Assembly: GCF_003287355.1 (NCBI RefSeq)
Contig: NZ_QMIM01000003.1
Location: 62,001-126,000 of the forward strand
Origin: Halorubrum sp. 48-1-W
GTDB taxonomy: Archaea; Halobacteriota; Halobacteria; Halobacteriales; Haloferacaceae
Direction of reading: 5' to 3'
Length of the DNA stretch: 64,000 bases
Positions 39,259 to 49,232 of the stretch are shown in pieces. Below the pieces are notes generated by a model. It did not search any database, was not told the DNA's origin, and saw only the letters and a program-made list of their open reading frames with translations. The position numbers and the translations under genes were made by a program. Within the stretch, counting starts at the first letter, position 1. Every line of letters starts with the position of its first letter.

Positions 39259-42200
39259 CTAGTCGAGATCATCGAGGAGATTTGGAGCGCCGACGAACGT
39301 CCACTCACCATCTTCACCCCAAATGGCTTCGGTGAGCTTCTCGTAGGTCCGCTTACTTCTCTTGGGGGGCAGTTCGTCGATCCGGCCAGCATTTGCGAGG
39401 GCTCGAGTGATATCCCATGCGACTGATAGATTAGGCACAATCCAGATTTTCTTCTCGACGTCGAACCTGTTGAAGTCGTCATAGTGCTTGACCATCAGCG
39501 AGGGATGGACGTTTGAGATGACCTCTCCAATAATGACGGGATCTTTGCCATCGTAGCCGACCACGTCTGGCTTCACATCAGTCCCGTGAAGTGGTGTATA
39601 TTTTTTAACAAAATAGTGCTTGTTCGGGTCACGGGCGAGTGAGCGAGCGAACGCCTCTACCATCACCTTGTGGTAGGTCTTCTCGTTCACATCGCCCTGG
39701 TCTTCGCCCGTCGCAACCTTCGCTCCACACGCTCGCTGGCCGTCGCGAGTCACAGTGTAGTAGACCCGCAGATTTTCGGTCTGCTTCTCGAGGTAGCCGA
39801 GTTCGATGAGTTTCTCTTTGTCTACCTCATCAAACTGATTTTTTATCCTCTCCATCGAGTTCACAACGTCGTAGGCAGGGTGGTTGCCGTTGACTGTGGT
39901 GACAATCGCGGTCAGGAAATGGCGTTCTTCAACTGTCAGACTCTTATCTATACCTGATCGAGTCTCTCTATCCTCTTTGTCGGGACTCTCAGCGGCGTTC
40001 TCGTTGGGTGCATCAGACGCACTCTGATCGTCTGTATTGTTGGCACTTGTTCCTCTCTCCTCGTCGGTGTCTGTATCGTCGGTTTTGGACGGATCTTCGG
40101 AGCTAGGGTCAACTCCACCGTAGAGAAAGCCGTCAACTCGATCTCCCAGATTACTGTCTCCTTCATCAGCTGATCGTGGAGCCCCGCCATCGGTCTCGTT
40201 TTCATCGCTCGTCTCTCGCGGCGGGCGGCGTGAACCGAGATCGTCTGTGAGGTCGTCTGCGGGAACTCGACTAGCCCCTGATTCGGCCTGTTCGCCGTGC
40301 TCGTTCGATCGGGGTTGTCCCTCTGTGTTGGGGGTGTTCGGACTCCCCGTGCCGAGTTGCGTCTGAGGGTTGGACCCAGTCTTCTTGCCTTCGCCGTTTG
40401 CGTCTCGGTTCTCGCCGGACACGCCAATCTCGAAGTCACGATTCTGGCTATTTTCACTACCGTTGATGCCGTGTCTGTGTTCGGCTGAGAGCTGCTCGTC
40501 GGAAGCGTCGGTGTTGCTTCCGGGTAGCAGGCAGTGGTCACGCCGCGTAGTACGGGTAATTTCTGCGTTGATGTCGCTGAAGACATGACCCTGCGTCGAC
40601 ACGGTCTTGTTGATGACGGGGTTGTCGGAATCGCTGTGACCGTCGGGGATATCGACGGGGAGCATCGTCACGATTTCGGGGATATCGGTCATGAACCCGG
40701 TGTCAGGGAGTTGAGCGACCCATTCTCCACGCGGGAGCGACGTGATCCGGTCGACGAGTTCCTCATCCTCGATGCCTTCGTGGAACAGCGTCATCACGAG
40801 TTCGTCGTCGACGGCGAGTTTCCCGATGAGTTTCGTATTAATGTTCCGCAGAATTTCCTTGTACGAGGAGACGTCGAGGGCATCGGCCTTGACCTGCTCT
40901 GCGAAGTGGACGATGACTTCGAGGGAGAGACCGAATTCACGCCCGTCAGGAATCATGTCGTCGCGTACCAGTTCGGACTGGAGCATCGCCGCAGCTTCGT
41001 CGATGATGAGGTTGATAACGTATCCATCCTCGACCGGCGGGGTGTTCCTGAGTCGATGACGGAGACGAGCGCCCGACCAGATGTAGTCGAGCAGCATGAA
41101 GGTAAACAGATTGCTCGAGGCGGGCCGGAGGTCACCCGTATCGACGAGGACGACCTTCTTCGAGGCGAGGACGTCCTGGATGTCGAACATCGGCGATTGG
41201 TTGGCGTAGCAGCCCTTCTCGCCGTTCCACTCGGGAACGAAATTGAGGACACGCCAGACAAAGCTCCGCTCAGCGAGCTTCGTGATGCGGTTCATCACAG
41301 CATCGATCGACGTTTGGAACCGCTGCTCGTCGGCGTGGAGATGCCGCGTGAGAGCGAGGCGAAGCGTCCGGTCGCTCACTTCGGGGAGTTGGCCCTGCTG
41401 CATCTCGTAGGCAACCTGGAACAGGTCTTGGATGGGCCATGCGTCCCGGCCGTACACGGGGTCGAACATCGCCTTGATGAGGTTGTTGAGGATCTCTTGG
41501 GCGACGAACGCCTGCTGGGTCATTTCTCGGCCCAGCACGTACACGAGGAGTTCGTTGTAGCGGTCAACTTTCTCTTGGACGGCGACCGTGCGTGAGACGC
41601 CGGCAGCGAGTTGCGGTCGAATGTCGAAGTACGGGAAAGCAAGTACCTCGTCGTTCGGCCCCGGAACGGGGACGTGGAGAACGTCATCGAGGTTGCCGAA
41701 CTTCTTGAAGTGTGCTTTCTTGTACTCGTCGGCCATTGTCCCACCTTTCCGGTCGAAGACGAAGATGGGGCCGTCAAACGATTGGTAGGCCGACAGCGCA
41801 TCGTTGACCATTGCGGTTGTCTTCCCGCCGCCCGTCGTCGCTGCGCGGAGGATGTGGTGCGTCAGCTGCTCTGCACTGAGACGGATGGGAATGTCTCGCC
41901 GGTTGTCGACGGCGGTCTCGGCGTATCCGATGTGCATTCCATAATCGTACTGCGAGAGCAGGTCCTCATCTGTCGCCGTGAGTGGCGAGCGAGCGTCGGG
42001 TGACCCGCCCGAGGACCCACGCGAGGCTCGCGGGAGGGCGTCCGTGTGTGGGACGACGACGAAGTTCGCGAGTTCGTCGGGAGAGGCACAGATGAGTGGG
42101 TCACCTTTACTGAAGCGCCCCGTAAAACCGCTGATGCTGGCCTGACGGGCGTGGCACAGGCGGGCGAACTCTTTGCTGTTGAACCCGAGGAGTTCCCCCT

Positions 42201-43533
42201 CGATGCCATAATATGGCCCCGAGAGCGACGTGAACGCGTTTGAGATACTCTGGACAGTCTGTTCGTCGCAAGCAGCCCGGAGTGTGAGGTCGAACGTTGT
42301 GGTGGGTTGTTTGCGGTCGATCTGTTCCATCCGCGACCCCGTGATCTTGTCATCATCGCCGGCGCTGACGGACCCTCCGACCTGCTCGGAAATGTCTCCA
42401 CGGTGGATGTTTCGGCGTTCCTGGTCGGATGTTCCAAACATCTGCCGGGCAAACTCGTTTTTAAACGCGGAGAGCGTCCCGTGGTTACCCATTTTGAGGT
42501 TCCGCTTGTGGGTTTCAGCCTCACTAGTCCAGTTAGAGCGTGGCCTGAAGGTGGCCTGGAAGATGAACGGATCGTCGGTGTGGACGGCCTGCTCAAGGAG
42601 CACACTGAGCGGCGAGCGATACTGATCGTCGCTGTCGATAGCCAAATCGCTGAACGGCCGAAGCAGCGTCATCCAGTCGTCTTTTTTTGAGGCAATGCCT
42701 TTCCACCGGACGAGCGAGGGACGCTTCTCTTCACGGATTTCCTCGGGACGGAGCGGAACGCCTTCCCTGACGAGCTGTTCTTCAGCCTGCTCAGAAGAAA
42801 GATTGTGCCCGCTTCCAATACTATGGTCCACAAAAACCTCGGGGTCCTCGAAGCCAGCGAGGTTCTCGAGGTCGATAATGTCGTCGAGCGTAGCGATACG
42901 TCGCCCGCCAACGCGGGCGTTCCCGTCTTCTGAGGCAAACGCCGCGACGGGGTTGAACGGGACGATCTCGAACTCGAAGGACTCGGGATACATCGCGGCG
43001 ACGTTTGCGGCGAGCGTCTTGAACGCAGTCGCCTCGTAGGGCGTCACGGAGATATAGAAGTCGAAGCGCTTCGTGTTCCGCGGCTTGTGGATGATAAACT
43101 CAAACGTCTTCTTGTAGTCCTTGATGCCGAGGCTGGCTTTGAGATTGAACCGCGAAGTGCTCGTCACGCCCGCCCGGTACAAGCCAAAAAGCCCCGCGAT
43201 GACGTTCCCGGGCGTGACCTGCTCACGGGCGGGTGAGATGTGGATATACGGCCGGGCTTCGATCGGGTCACTGAGTTTCTTTCCCGGCCCAGTCGTGCCC
43301 TTGACCTCGTAGGATGTGAGTTGCTCCTCACGCTCTTCGTTCTCCTGATCGACCCCGTTCTCGGTCGGAGGGATGCGGTCAAAGTTGGTCGGTTCTTCCT
43401 GATTCTGAGTGGGGTGGTCCCGTCCCGATTCGGTCGAGTCTTCTCCGCGCGTTGACGACAAAGAGTTGATGCGATCGTGGAGGGTGTCCTGTTCATGATC
43501 GTCCCGATTGGGGTCCGTGGATGGGGGAGTCAT
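39259..43533 (-). CDS. VirD4/HerA-like transfer ATPase with C-terminal nuclease-like domain
   Basis: 1424 residues from the ATG at 43533, which has GGTGGG just upstream; an upstream ATG at 43608 would add 25 residues. Residues 1-90 are disordered. Walker A (ATTGGGKTTAM) is near 565-573 and Walker B (LIIDEAA) near 842; PIFVFDRKGGTMADEY and EVIVHFAEQVKADAL are typical of FtsK/HerA/VirD4 motors that deliver DNA to the secretion channel. Residues about 1040-1180 are an acidic linker. The last 200 residues hold a winged helix (LTVEERHFLTAIVTTV) and a domain with KPDVVGYDGKDPVIIGEVI that resembles the PD-(D/E)xK nuclease core, but with Val in the Lys position. No transmembrane helix is evident. Confidence 0.75.
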   Translation of the reverse strand: MTPPSTDPNRDDHEQDTLHDRINSLSSTRGEDSTESGRDHPTQNQEEPTNFDRIPPTENGVDQENEEREEQLTSYEVKGTTGPGKKLSDPIEARPYIHISPAREQVTPGNVIAGLFGLYRAGVTSTSRFNLKASLGIKDYKKTFEFIIHKPRNTKRFDFYISVTPYEATAFKTLAANVAAMYPESFEFEIVPFNPVAAFASEDGNARVGGRRIATLDDIIDLENLAGFEDPEVFVDHSIGSGHNLSSEQAEEQLVREGVPLRPEEIREEKRPSLVRWKGIASKKDDWMTLLRPFSDLAIDSDDQYRSPLSVLLEQAVHTDDPFIFQATFRPRSNWTSEAETHKRNLKMGNHGTLSAFKNEFARQMFGTSDQERRNIHRGDISEQVGGSVSAGDDDKITGSRMEQIDRKQPTTTFDLTLRAACDEQTVQSISNAFTSLSGPYYGIEGELLGFNSKEFARLCHARQASISGFTGRFSKGDPLICASPDELANFVVVPHTDALPRASRGSSGGSPDARSPLTATDEDLLSQYDYGMHIGYAETAVDNRRDIPIRLSAEQLTHHILRAATTGGGKTTAMVNDALSAYQSFDGPIFVFDRKGGTMADEYKKAHFKKFGNLDDVLHVPVPGPNDEVLAFPYFDIRPQLAAGVSRTVAVQEKVDRYNELLVYVLGREMTQQAFVAQEILNNLIKAMFDPVYGRDAWPIQDLFQVAYEMQQGQLPEVSDRTLRLALTRHLHADEQRFQTSIDAVMNRITKLAERSFVWRVLNFVPEWNGEKGCYANQSPMFDIQDVLASKKVVLVDTGDLRPASSNLFTFMLLDYIWSGARLRHRLRNTPPVEDGYVINLIIDEAAAMLQSELVRDDMIPDGREFGLSLEVIVHFAEQVKADALDVSSYKEILRNINTKLIGKLAVDDELVMTLFHEGIEDEELVDRITSLPRGEWVAQLPDTGFMTDIPEIVTMLPVDIPDGHSDSDNPVINKTVSTQGHVFSDINAEITRTTRRDHCLLPGSNTDASDEQLSAEHRHGINGSENSQNRDFEIGVSGENRDANGEGKKTGSNPQTQLGTGSPNTPNTEGQPRSNEHGEQAESGASRVPADDLTDDLGSRRPPRETSDENETDGGAPRSADEGDSNLGDRVDGFLYGGVDPSSEDPSKTDDTDTDEERGTSANNTDDQSASDAPNENAAESPDKEDRETRSGIDKSLTVEERHFLTAIVTTVNGNHPAYDVVNSMERIKNQFDEVDKEKLIELGYLEKQTENLRVYYTVTRDGQRACGAKVATGEDQGDVNEKTYHKVMVEAFARSLARDPNKHYFVKKYTPLHGTDVKPDVVGYDGKDPVIIGEVISNVHPSLMVKHYDDFNRFDVEKKIWIVPNLSVAWDITRALANAGRIDELPPKRSKRTYEKLTEAIWGEDGEWTFVGAPNLLDDLD

Positions 43534-43783
43534 TGGCCCACCATCTTCTTGCGAGTAGACACACCCCTCCGCCGACACTGTACAACGGTCGAGTGCGTCC
43601 CAACCCATCGGGCGATTCGGTTAGATAGGCACACTATTGGACTGTTTGTTGTCATTTTGGATTGTGTTGTGTCGTTTGATTCAGCCGCTACTGGATTGTG
43701 ACCTAATTCTCCCCACAATTGGAAATTCGGACACGAGCGGCGAGCGGGGAAGGCGTCCGTACCGTCTAGCCCGTCTAGACGGT

Positions 43784-44128
43784 TTACGGGGTGGCGATCC
43801 ACTCCAAGACAGCCACGAAGATCGTGACGCCGAAGTAGAAAATCGTCATGCTCATTCCACCAATCATGAGCCACATCCCGTTCTCAGCGCGGTCGGAGTT
43901 TTTCCGGGCAGTGAACCACACGATCGCGCCAAAGGCGAGAGCCACGAGGCCAGCGTACTTCAGAACGAGCAGGACGGTGTCGTATAGATTGGTCATGATA
44001 CCCTCGAAATCGGCTGGGGGCCCACTCTGCGCGGCGACTGGATCCACGAAAACGACTAGGACGAGGATTCCCAAGACGAGGGATGTGCTGTGCTTTCTCA
44101 GGAGTTTCTTTGTTCGGAGGGTGCTCAT
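43784..44128 (-). CDS. VirB2/TrbC pilin-like membrane protein
   Basis: 114 residues from the ATG at 44128. A signal-like helix (TSLVLGILVLVVFVDPVAAQ) with a possible cleavage after AQ is followed by two transmembrane helices (TVLLVLKYAGLVALAFGAIVWFTA and GMWLMIGGMSMTIFYFGVTIFVAVLEWIA). Size and layout match VirB2/TrbC pilins of type IV secretion systems. It lies first upstream of the VirD4-like gene on the same strand. Confidence 0.6.
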   Translation of the reverse strand: MSTLRTKKLLRKHSTSLVLGILVLVVFVDPVAAQSGPPADFEGIMTNLYDTVLLVLKYAGLVALAFGAIVWFTARKNSDRAENGMWLMIGGMSMTIFYFGVTIFVAVLEWIATP

Positions 44129-44331
44129 GTTACCCACCGGGAAGAGGTGAGAATCTATTATAAAGAAGAGTAGACTACATCTAATGTGGCAGATGTAGAA
44201 CGGCGGTTTCAGGGTGTCAACGGGCGGGATTACGGGGGTTTTCACCGGAACAGTTATGTGGTTACCAATAGCACACCTAATTGTTGGACTTGGAACACCC
44301 TCCAGTGCCTCCTTGTCCATAGGTGATTGCA

Positions 44332-44586
44332 GTGCCAACAAACAGCTCCAAGCCCACCTCGAGTGATAACACCGACCGCGACCCCGAGACGACGATCAAC
44401 ATCTGCCTCCACCGGGATACGCATACGCGGTTGACCGCCTACAAGAACGACAACCCCCTGATAGAGAAGTCGTACGACGAAGCGATCAACGAAATCCTTG
44501 AAAAAATCGACTTCCCACAGGCTGAAATGATCGAGAACAAGTACCTTCCGTCAATGTCCGACGCACATCCTAGCGACTCAGACTGA
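44332..44586 (+). CDS. Small antitoxin-like/RHH-type protein
   Basis: 84 residues from a GTG with GGTGA 5 nt upstream. TTINICLHRDTHTRLTAYKNDNPLIEKSYDEAINEILEKIDF has the strand-helix-helix pattern of ribbon-helix-helix proteins and of the short haloarchaeal antitoxin-like families. It is divergent from the pilin-like gene with about 200 bp between, so it may regulate the transfer genes. Confidence 0.5.
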   Translation: MPTNSSKPTSSDNTDRDPETTINICLHRDTHTRLTAYKNDNPLIEKSYDEAINEILEKIDFPQAEMIENKYLPSMSDAHPSDSD

Positions 44587-44655
44587 GACGAACGACCCAC
44601 CTACAACATGTTCTTTTTCACGCTGGTTTCCTTTCCCCACTGACGTAGCACGGTA

Positions 44656-45390
44656 TTACGGAGAGCTGGCCGTCGGGCGGCGTTTCGAATTGATCGGGAC
44701 ATCGTTGTGAGGGCCGCTACTGGAGGCTATCGATATCCCACCTGTTTCGGTGCGCGGGGGGCCCCACCGGAACTCGACGGTATCACCGACGTCGATGCCG
44801 TTCTCGGTGGTCCAGTAGTAGGGGACTTCGAGGACGTATTTCGACTGGCCCCGGTACTCTGTGAGGGGATCCCTGTTTTTGAGTTCAGCGTGGTGGATCA
44901 CGGTGATCCGCCCCTCCTTGTCGATAAAGATGATATCGATGGGGAAGGCCATGTCCCGCATCACGTAGGTGCGTTCTCGTTCTGTGTCGTGGAGAAAAAT
45001 CATCCCGTGACCATCTTCGAGGGAGTCAGTATTCGAGAGGCCGGTGTATTGTTCTCGCCATGTGGCGGCGACATTTCCCTCGACGGACGCGAGGTAGTCG
45101 CCGCTCTCATCGTAGATGGTCGCAGTCCCGTAATCGGGAGAAGTCAGGTCTGCGTGAACAGTATAGCCGACCCATACGACCATCGGTACGAAAACGACGA
45201 TGAGGATAGCGATGACCCAGGGGTTCTTGAGACGGTCAACAATTCGCCGAGCGATTGTGTCTTCAGGGAGCAACGGTTGGTTCGTGGGGCCGTACTCTTC
45301 TTGCTCCTGATCAAATCCCTGTTCTTGCCTGCGGTCGAGATTTCCATCACAATCTCTTCCGGCGTCCGGGCGTTGGCCGTTGCCGGTCAT
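44656..45390 (-). CDS. Membrane-anchored DUF192 protein
   Basis: 244 residues from the ATG at 45390, which overlaps the stop of the upstream gene (ATGA). A single transmembrane helix lies near 58-80 (NPWVIAILIVVFVPMVVWVGYTV), followed outside by a DUF192 domain (GMIFLHDTERERTYVMRDMAFPIDIIFIDKEGRITVIHHAE). DUF192 proteins are small exported beta barrels of unknown role. Being locked into a four-gene chain of transfer membrane proteins suggests a structural or assembly role in the channel. Confidence 0.7.
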   Translation of the reverse strand: MTGNGQRPDAGRDCDGNLDRRQEQGFDQEQEEYGPTNQPLLPEDTIARRIVDRLKNPWVIAILIVVFVPMVVWVGYTVHADLTSPDYGTATIYDESGDYLASVEGNVAATWREQYTGLSNTDSLEDGHGMIFLHDTERERTYVMRDMAFPIDIIFIDKEGRITVIHHAELKNRDPLTEYRGQSKYVLEVPYYWTTENGIDVGDTVEFRWGPPRTETGGISIASSSGPHNDVPINSKRRPTASSP

Positions 45391-45890
45391 AGCAAAATCC
45401 ACGCGAAAACGCTGAACACGTTGCCTCCGATGCTTCCACCGATGAGAGTAAGCCCCATTACGATCCCACGACGGCCGCGAGACTCGGCACGCGAATCGCG
45501 GCTGCCGAACGCCCACCACGTCACACCGATGATGAATAAGACGAGGCCAAGGCTGTGGAGGACGATGCTGAGAGCGGTGGCGAGCTGGGAGAGGTTGCTT
45601 TCGTGAACGCCGGTCACGGCGCCGTAGGGCCACCCATCCGGGAGGAACTTGCTTCCGAGGATGAACACGAGAACCTCGTAGATGACGTCGATAGCGACGA
45701 TCGCTATGTAGCCGGCTCCGCCACCGACGGCCATCCCCCGGAAGCGGGCCATCGCTCGAGGACTTTTCGCGTAACCCCACCAGCCGATGATACCGATGAC
45801 GAGCGCAATGAGGGTTCCGTAGCGCCCGATAATGGTCGCGATTTCGAGGAGTTCGATTGCGGGCTCAGTAAATTCACTAACCTTGCTCAT
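45387..45890 (-). CDS. Four-helix membrane protein of transfer module
   Basis: 167 residues from the ATG at 45890. Four hydrophobic stretches (IIGRYGTLIALVIGIIGWWGYA, GAGYIAIVAIDVIYEVLVFILG, LSIVLHSLGLVLFIIGVTWWAF, GIVMGLTLIGGSIGGNVFSVFAWILL) make a polytopic protein. The start and stop both overlap neighbouring genes, so the set 48884 to 44656 is one tightly coupled operon. No family is recognised. Confidence 0.6.
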   Translation of the reverse strand: MSKVSEFTEPAIELLEIATIIGRYGTLIALVIGIIGWWGYAKSPRAMARFRGMAVGGGAGYIAIVAIDVIYEVLVFILGSKFLPDGWPYGAVTGVHESNLSQLATALSIVLHSLGLVLFIIGVTWWAFGSRDSRAESRGRRGIVMGLTLIGGSIGGNVFSVFAWILL

Positions 45891-48352
45891 CCTGATTTCC
45901 CCTTGCTGGTGCGACGACGCATCCGCACCCACCACACGGCGAAGATCCCGAGGGCGAGCCACTCGACGAAGATGAGAACATTGCTGATTGATGCCGAGAT
46001 GTATTCCCCGACTGCGCCAACGGCCTCGAAATCGAGGGGTGAGGGCGGCAGGATATAGAGGAGTCGGTCACCCTTGTAGTAGGGGTCGCCGGGTGACCAA
46101 AACACGTCGCCGTCGTAGCGAGCGCGGAGAACCGATCCGTCCCACGCGATCTTGGCACGGCCATTATTGTCAGTCGTAACCGTCGATGTCGTTCCGTCAT
46201 CTTGGGTGACAGTGATTTCCTTATTTTTGATGGAGTTGCCGTCAGTGTCCGTGAGAACGAGGACGCCATCGTGATCCGCGCCGGTAGACGAGACATTAAC
46301 CTCTGTCATCTGGAGGACGGTTGACTCGTATGGTTGGCTATAGACTTCGAGCTGGTCTTCGCCGGAGACTGTCTTCCCGTCGAGTGGAGCACCGAACGGA
46401 TTCGAGGCGTCGACGGTGACAGCTTCACCTGTGTCGAGATCACTCGATCTGACGTCGATGACGTGATGTCTGTAGAGGTCGGTCGGCTGATCGTTATCGG
46501 GATCGTTGACGTTGGCAGGAAGTGGTGCTCCTGGGAGCGTCGTCGAAACTTGGCTATCGACGGTCTTCGTGTATCCCCATACCTGGTTGTCTTCACCCTT
46601 CTGTGGGAAAGCGGCGGTGACGTTGGCGACGCCTGTCTCGTAGCGGTAGATGGCAGGCCAGCGGTCGTTGTGGGTGTGCGTCGCGTTGTGGGAGGTTGAC
46701 CCGCCTCCGGTGAGGACTTCTACCTCGTCGTTGCGAGAGATACCGTAGAACCGCCACGGAGAGGTGAGGTGGATGGTTTTGTTGTCGATATTGACACTGA
46801 TTCTTCTCCAAGGGTCGCTCGGGAAGTCTTGATTGCCCTTCCACCTCACGGCGAGGCGGTCGTGACCAGCGCCGTCGATGTGAGCGACATCGATCTCGAG
46901 ATTCGGGGAATCCCAGTCCGTGATGGTGACGGGGACGCTGTATTTCGTCGTGTGTGTGTTTGTGCTCACACTCGTTCGCGACCATTCACTGCATTTCGAG
47001 CTGGTGACACCCCACCGAGTTTCGACTTCGCTGGTGACTTCGAGGGTCGCCGTCAGGGTGTAGTCCCCTCGAGGATATTCGAGATTTTTACTCGATATAG
47101 ATTCAATCGCGATCCAAGTTACCTTACCGAATCGGTTCCATTCGGACTCGCCCGTGAATCCGGGACGATCGAGTCGGACGGATGTGACGTTCGCCGTCGA
47201 ATCGAGGAGATCGTATTCGGCCCACTCGGTCTTCGGGTATGTGTGGGTGTGGGTACTGCCACCGTGGGTGTGCGATCTCGTACACGTGGCACTTCGACTA
47301 AAATCCGCTGGGGCAACCGCCCGGTGGTCGTAGGGAACGTACGCACCCCGGGTCGGGGTTGACCCGGAAACGTATCTATCACGATACCAGGCACCGCCAA
47401 AGAGGTCGTTGATGCCGACCCATGCCTTGCGGACTGTGTTGAAGTCGCTCTGTCCCCATTTTCGGGACATACTCGCGCCGCTCGAGGTGGGGTAAAGCTC
47501 CCTGCCGTTCATTCTCGGGATGGCGATCCGATCTGAGTCCTGCGCGTACTTCGTGTATTGTTCGGCCGCGTGGAGGTTCCGTGAGATGATGCTCTCGTGT
47601 TTGGCCTGGTGAACGAGGGCGTCATCAGGGTTTGAGACGTAGAGTTCTTCGGTGTCTGGATCCCATTTCACGTCGGCGTTGTAGACGGGTCGCCACTCAC
47701 CGTACTGGTTGGTGGCACGCACGAACCACTCACCATCGTTGCTCCTAGGCCCGTCGTAGGTGTTGTTGGCATGTACGTTGATAAACTGCGTTTCTGTGTA
47801 GAACGGCATGCTGGAGTAGGGTTTCCACTCATCCTGGATGGGAATCGCGTTGTAATCGGAGAGGTCCGTGATGTAGACATCGCTTGTTGTGGAATACCGA
47901 AGCGATTGCGAGGGTGACAGTGTAGCCCGCCCGAGGTCGACTGGGTAGGCCGGGTAGTCGTTCTCGAAATAGCCGGTGTAACTGACATCTGCGGGATCGA
48001 CATCCGCGTCGTTGTTCGCGAGAACACGATAGGTTTCGTCGTAGGTCTTATCGACGCCAGTCTCGGGACTCGGAATGTCATAGATTGGGCCGATACCTGC
48101 GGCGTAGACAACGGTGACGGGTGCGATCACGAGGCTGGTCGCTAAAAGGACCATCACGAGGATGCGGAATCCGTGTGACCAGTCCCGGAAAGCGTTCGCG
48201 GTGGCCTTCATCCCCACACTAGTTGTGGTAGTGAGTTTCGCTACACACGCGGCGTAGATAGCGTATATACGTCGTCTAAGCCTATCGGCCCAACTGTCCT
48301 CGTGTGCCGATCCAGTCTCTCCGTCTCGACGTGAATCAGCCTGAGAGGACAT
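45887..48352 (-). CDS. Large membrane-anchored extracellular protein of transfer module
   Basis: 821 residues. A transmembrane helix near 66-86 (ILVMVLLATSLVIAPVTVVYAA) and one near the C-terminus (ISNVLIFVEWLALGIFAVWWVRM) leave about 700 residues outside. The exterior is Tyr/Asn/Asp-rich and beta-like, with His clusters SHTHGGSTHTHTYP, NTHTTK and NATHTHND. Near 715-755 a GVLVLTDTDGNSIKNKEITVTQDDGTTSTVTTDNNGRAKIAW segment looks like a Big/carboxypeptidase-regulatory-type beta sandwich. Its position between two membrane proteins of the transfer operon suggests a surface adhesin or mating-contact component. No known family is recognised. Confidence 0.6.
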   Translation of the reverse strand: MSSQADSRRDGETGSAHEDSWADRLRRRIYAIYAACVAKLTTTTSVGMKATANAFRDWSHGFRILVMVLLATSLVIAPVTVVYAAGIGPIYDIPSPETGVDKTYDETYRVLANNDADVDPADVSYTGYFENDYPAYPVDLGRATLSPSQSLRYSTTSDVYITDLSDYNAIPIQDEWKPYSSMPFYTETQFINVHANNTYDGPRSNDGEWFVRATNQYGEWRPVYNADVKWDPDTEELYVSNPDDALVHQAKHESIISRNLHAAEQYTKYAQDSDRIAIPRMNGRELYPTSSGASMSRKWGQSDFNTVRKAWVGINDLFGGAWYRDRYVSGSTPTRGAYVPYDHRAVAPADFSRSATCTRSHTHGGSTHTHTYPKTEWAEYDLLDSTANVTSVRLDRPGFTGESEWNRFGKVTWIAIESISSKNLEYPRGDYTLTATLEVTSEVETRWGVTSSKCSEWSRTSVSTNTHTTKYSVPVTITDWDSPNLEIDVAHIDGAGHDRLAVRWKGNQDFPSDPWRRISVNIDNKTIHLTSPWRFYGISRNDEVEVLTGGGSTSHNATHTHNDRWPAIYRYETGVANVTAAFPQKGEDNQVWGYTKTVDSQVSTTLPGAPLPANVNDPDNDQPTDLYRHHVIDVRSSDLDTGEAVTVDASNPFGAPLDGKTVSGEDQLEVYSQPYESTVLQMTEVNVSSTGADHDGVLVLTDTDGNSIKNKEITVTQDDGTTSTVTTDNNGRAKIAWDGSVLRARYDGDVFWSPGDPYYKGDRLLYILPPSPLDFEAVGAVGEYISASISNVLIFVEWLALGIFAVWWVRMRRRTSKGKSG

Positions 48353-48884
48353 AGTGGATCAGGCTGATGAAGATCGGGAAGGCGAACCCAATGATTGTGA
48401 GGACGAGCCCGGTTGTTGCCATCGCGAACCCTCGACGGCGGTTGTTGACGGACGGGCTGATGAAGTACGCAATTATGCCGATGACAAGCGTGATAAGACC
48501 CGTCCACTTGAGTGCGCTCCCGACCCAACCAGGGAGTGTAACAGCGGCCTTTAGATCGGAAATAAGCGTGCTGAGGTCGGGGCCACTCTGGAGTGGGATA
48601 ACCGATGCCTGCTGTGTGTGGGTGTCGGTATGCAGGAGTGCGCTCGCCGCAGTATCAACGACAGGATGTAGGAGAGGACCGTAGCTGTACCCGACGAGTT
48701 CTGCTAGTATACGCGTGAACGTGGAGATGGCCCGATACCATCCGAGTGGTACGAATGGGCTGGTGATTCCTCGAATGTATGTTCCTGTAAGATGGGAAAC
48801 ATTGGTACTTACCGACAGTACTCCACCGACGGGAATGAGCCAGTCGATAAACAGTTCAAGCGCCTCTAGTTGGAGGGGGTTCAT
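48336..48884 (-). CDS. Membrane protein, first gene of leftward transfer operon
   Basis: 182 residues with hydrophobic segments near 10-30, 40-75, 128-146 (LKWTGLITLVIGIIAYFIS) and 153-178 (FAMATTGLVLTIIGFAFPIFISLIHYVL). The last two resemble the helix pair of the pilin-like protein at 43784-44128. It overlaps the surface-protein gene by 17 nt. It diverges from the rightward VirB4 operon. Function unknown. Confidence 0.6.
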   Translation of the reverse strand: MNPLQLEALELFIDWLIPVGGVLSVSTNVSHLTGTYIRGITSPFVPLGWYRAISTFTRILAELVGYSYGPLLHPVVDTAASALLHTDTHTQQASVIPLQSGPDLSTLISDLKAAVTLPGWVGSALKWTGLITLVIGIIAYFISPSVNNRRRGFAMATTGLVLTIIGFAFPIFISLIHYVLSG

Positions 48885-49052
48885 GAGATGGTGTTCTGTC
48901 GTCGCCAGCGGTGTCGACGACGCTTGGAGTGGCTAATCTGAGGCTATCTGCGACTAAATATTCTCTTTACCTACACCCTCCACATGCGCTACATTCGCCA
49001 CAGTTGTTGTAGATTTGAAAAGTCCTTAACTGCCTGCTGCTTATGAAGGCCG

Positions 49053-49232
49053 ATGGCAAGTCCTGCTAAAATTCAGTCGCTCACCGATACGTCGAGTGAC
49101 GGCTCGCCCCTCCAGGACGAGCGCGAGTCGCCTGCACGTGACGATACGTGCGAGGGTGACTGCGTCTGTCCGGTGAGCTCCAAACAGGGCACGTCCTCTA
49201 GCCCGGAAATGCGAGCACCCTCCCATGCCTGA
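49053..49232 (+). CDS. 59-aa leader gene of the rightward transfer operon
   Basis: MASPAKIQSLTDTSSDGSPL and onward, Ser/Asp-rich and in haloarchaeal style, with DTCEGDCVCPV giving three close Cys. It ends 8 nt inside the next gene. An AT-rich CCTTAACTG about 30 nt upstream can be the TATA region, which would make the transcript nearly leaderless. Function unknown. Confidence 0.45.
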   Translation: MASPAKIQSLTDTSSDGSPLQDERESPARDDTCEGDCVCPVSSKQGTSSSPEMRAPSHA

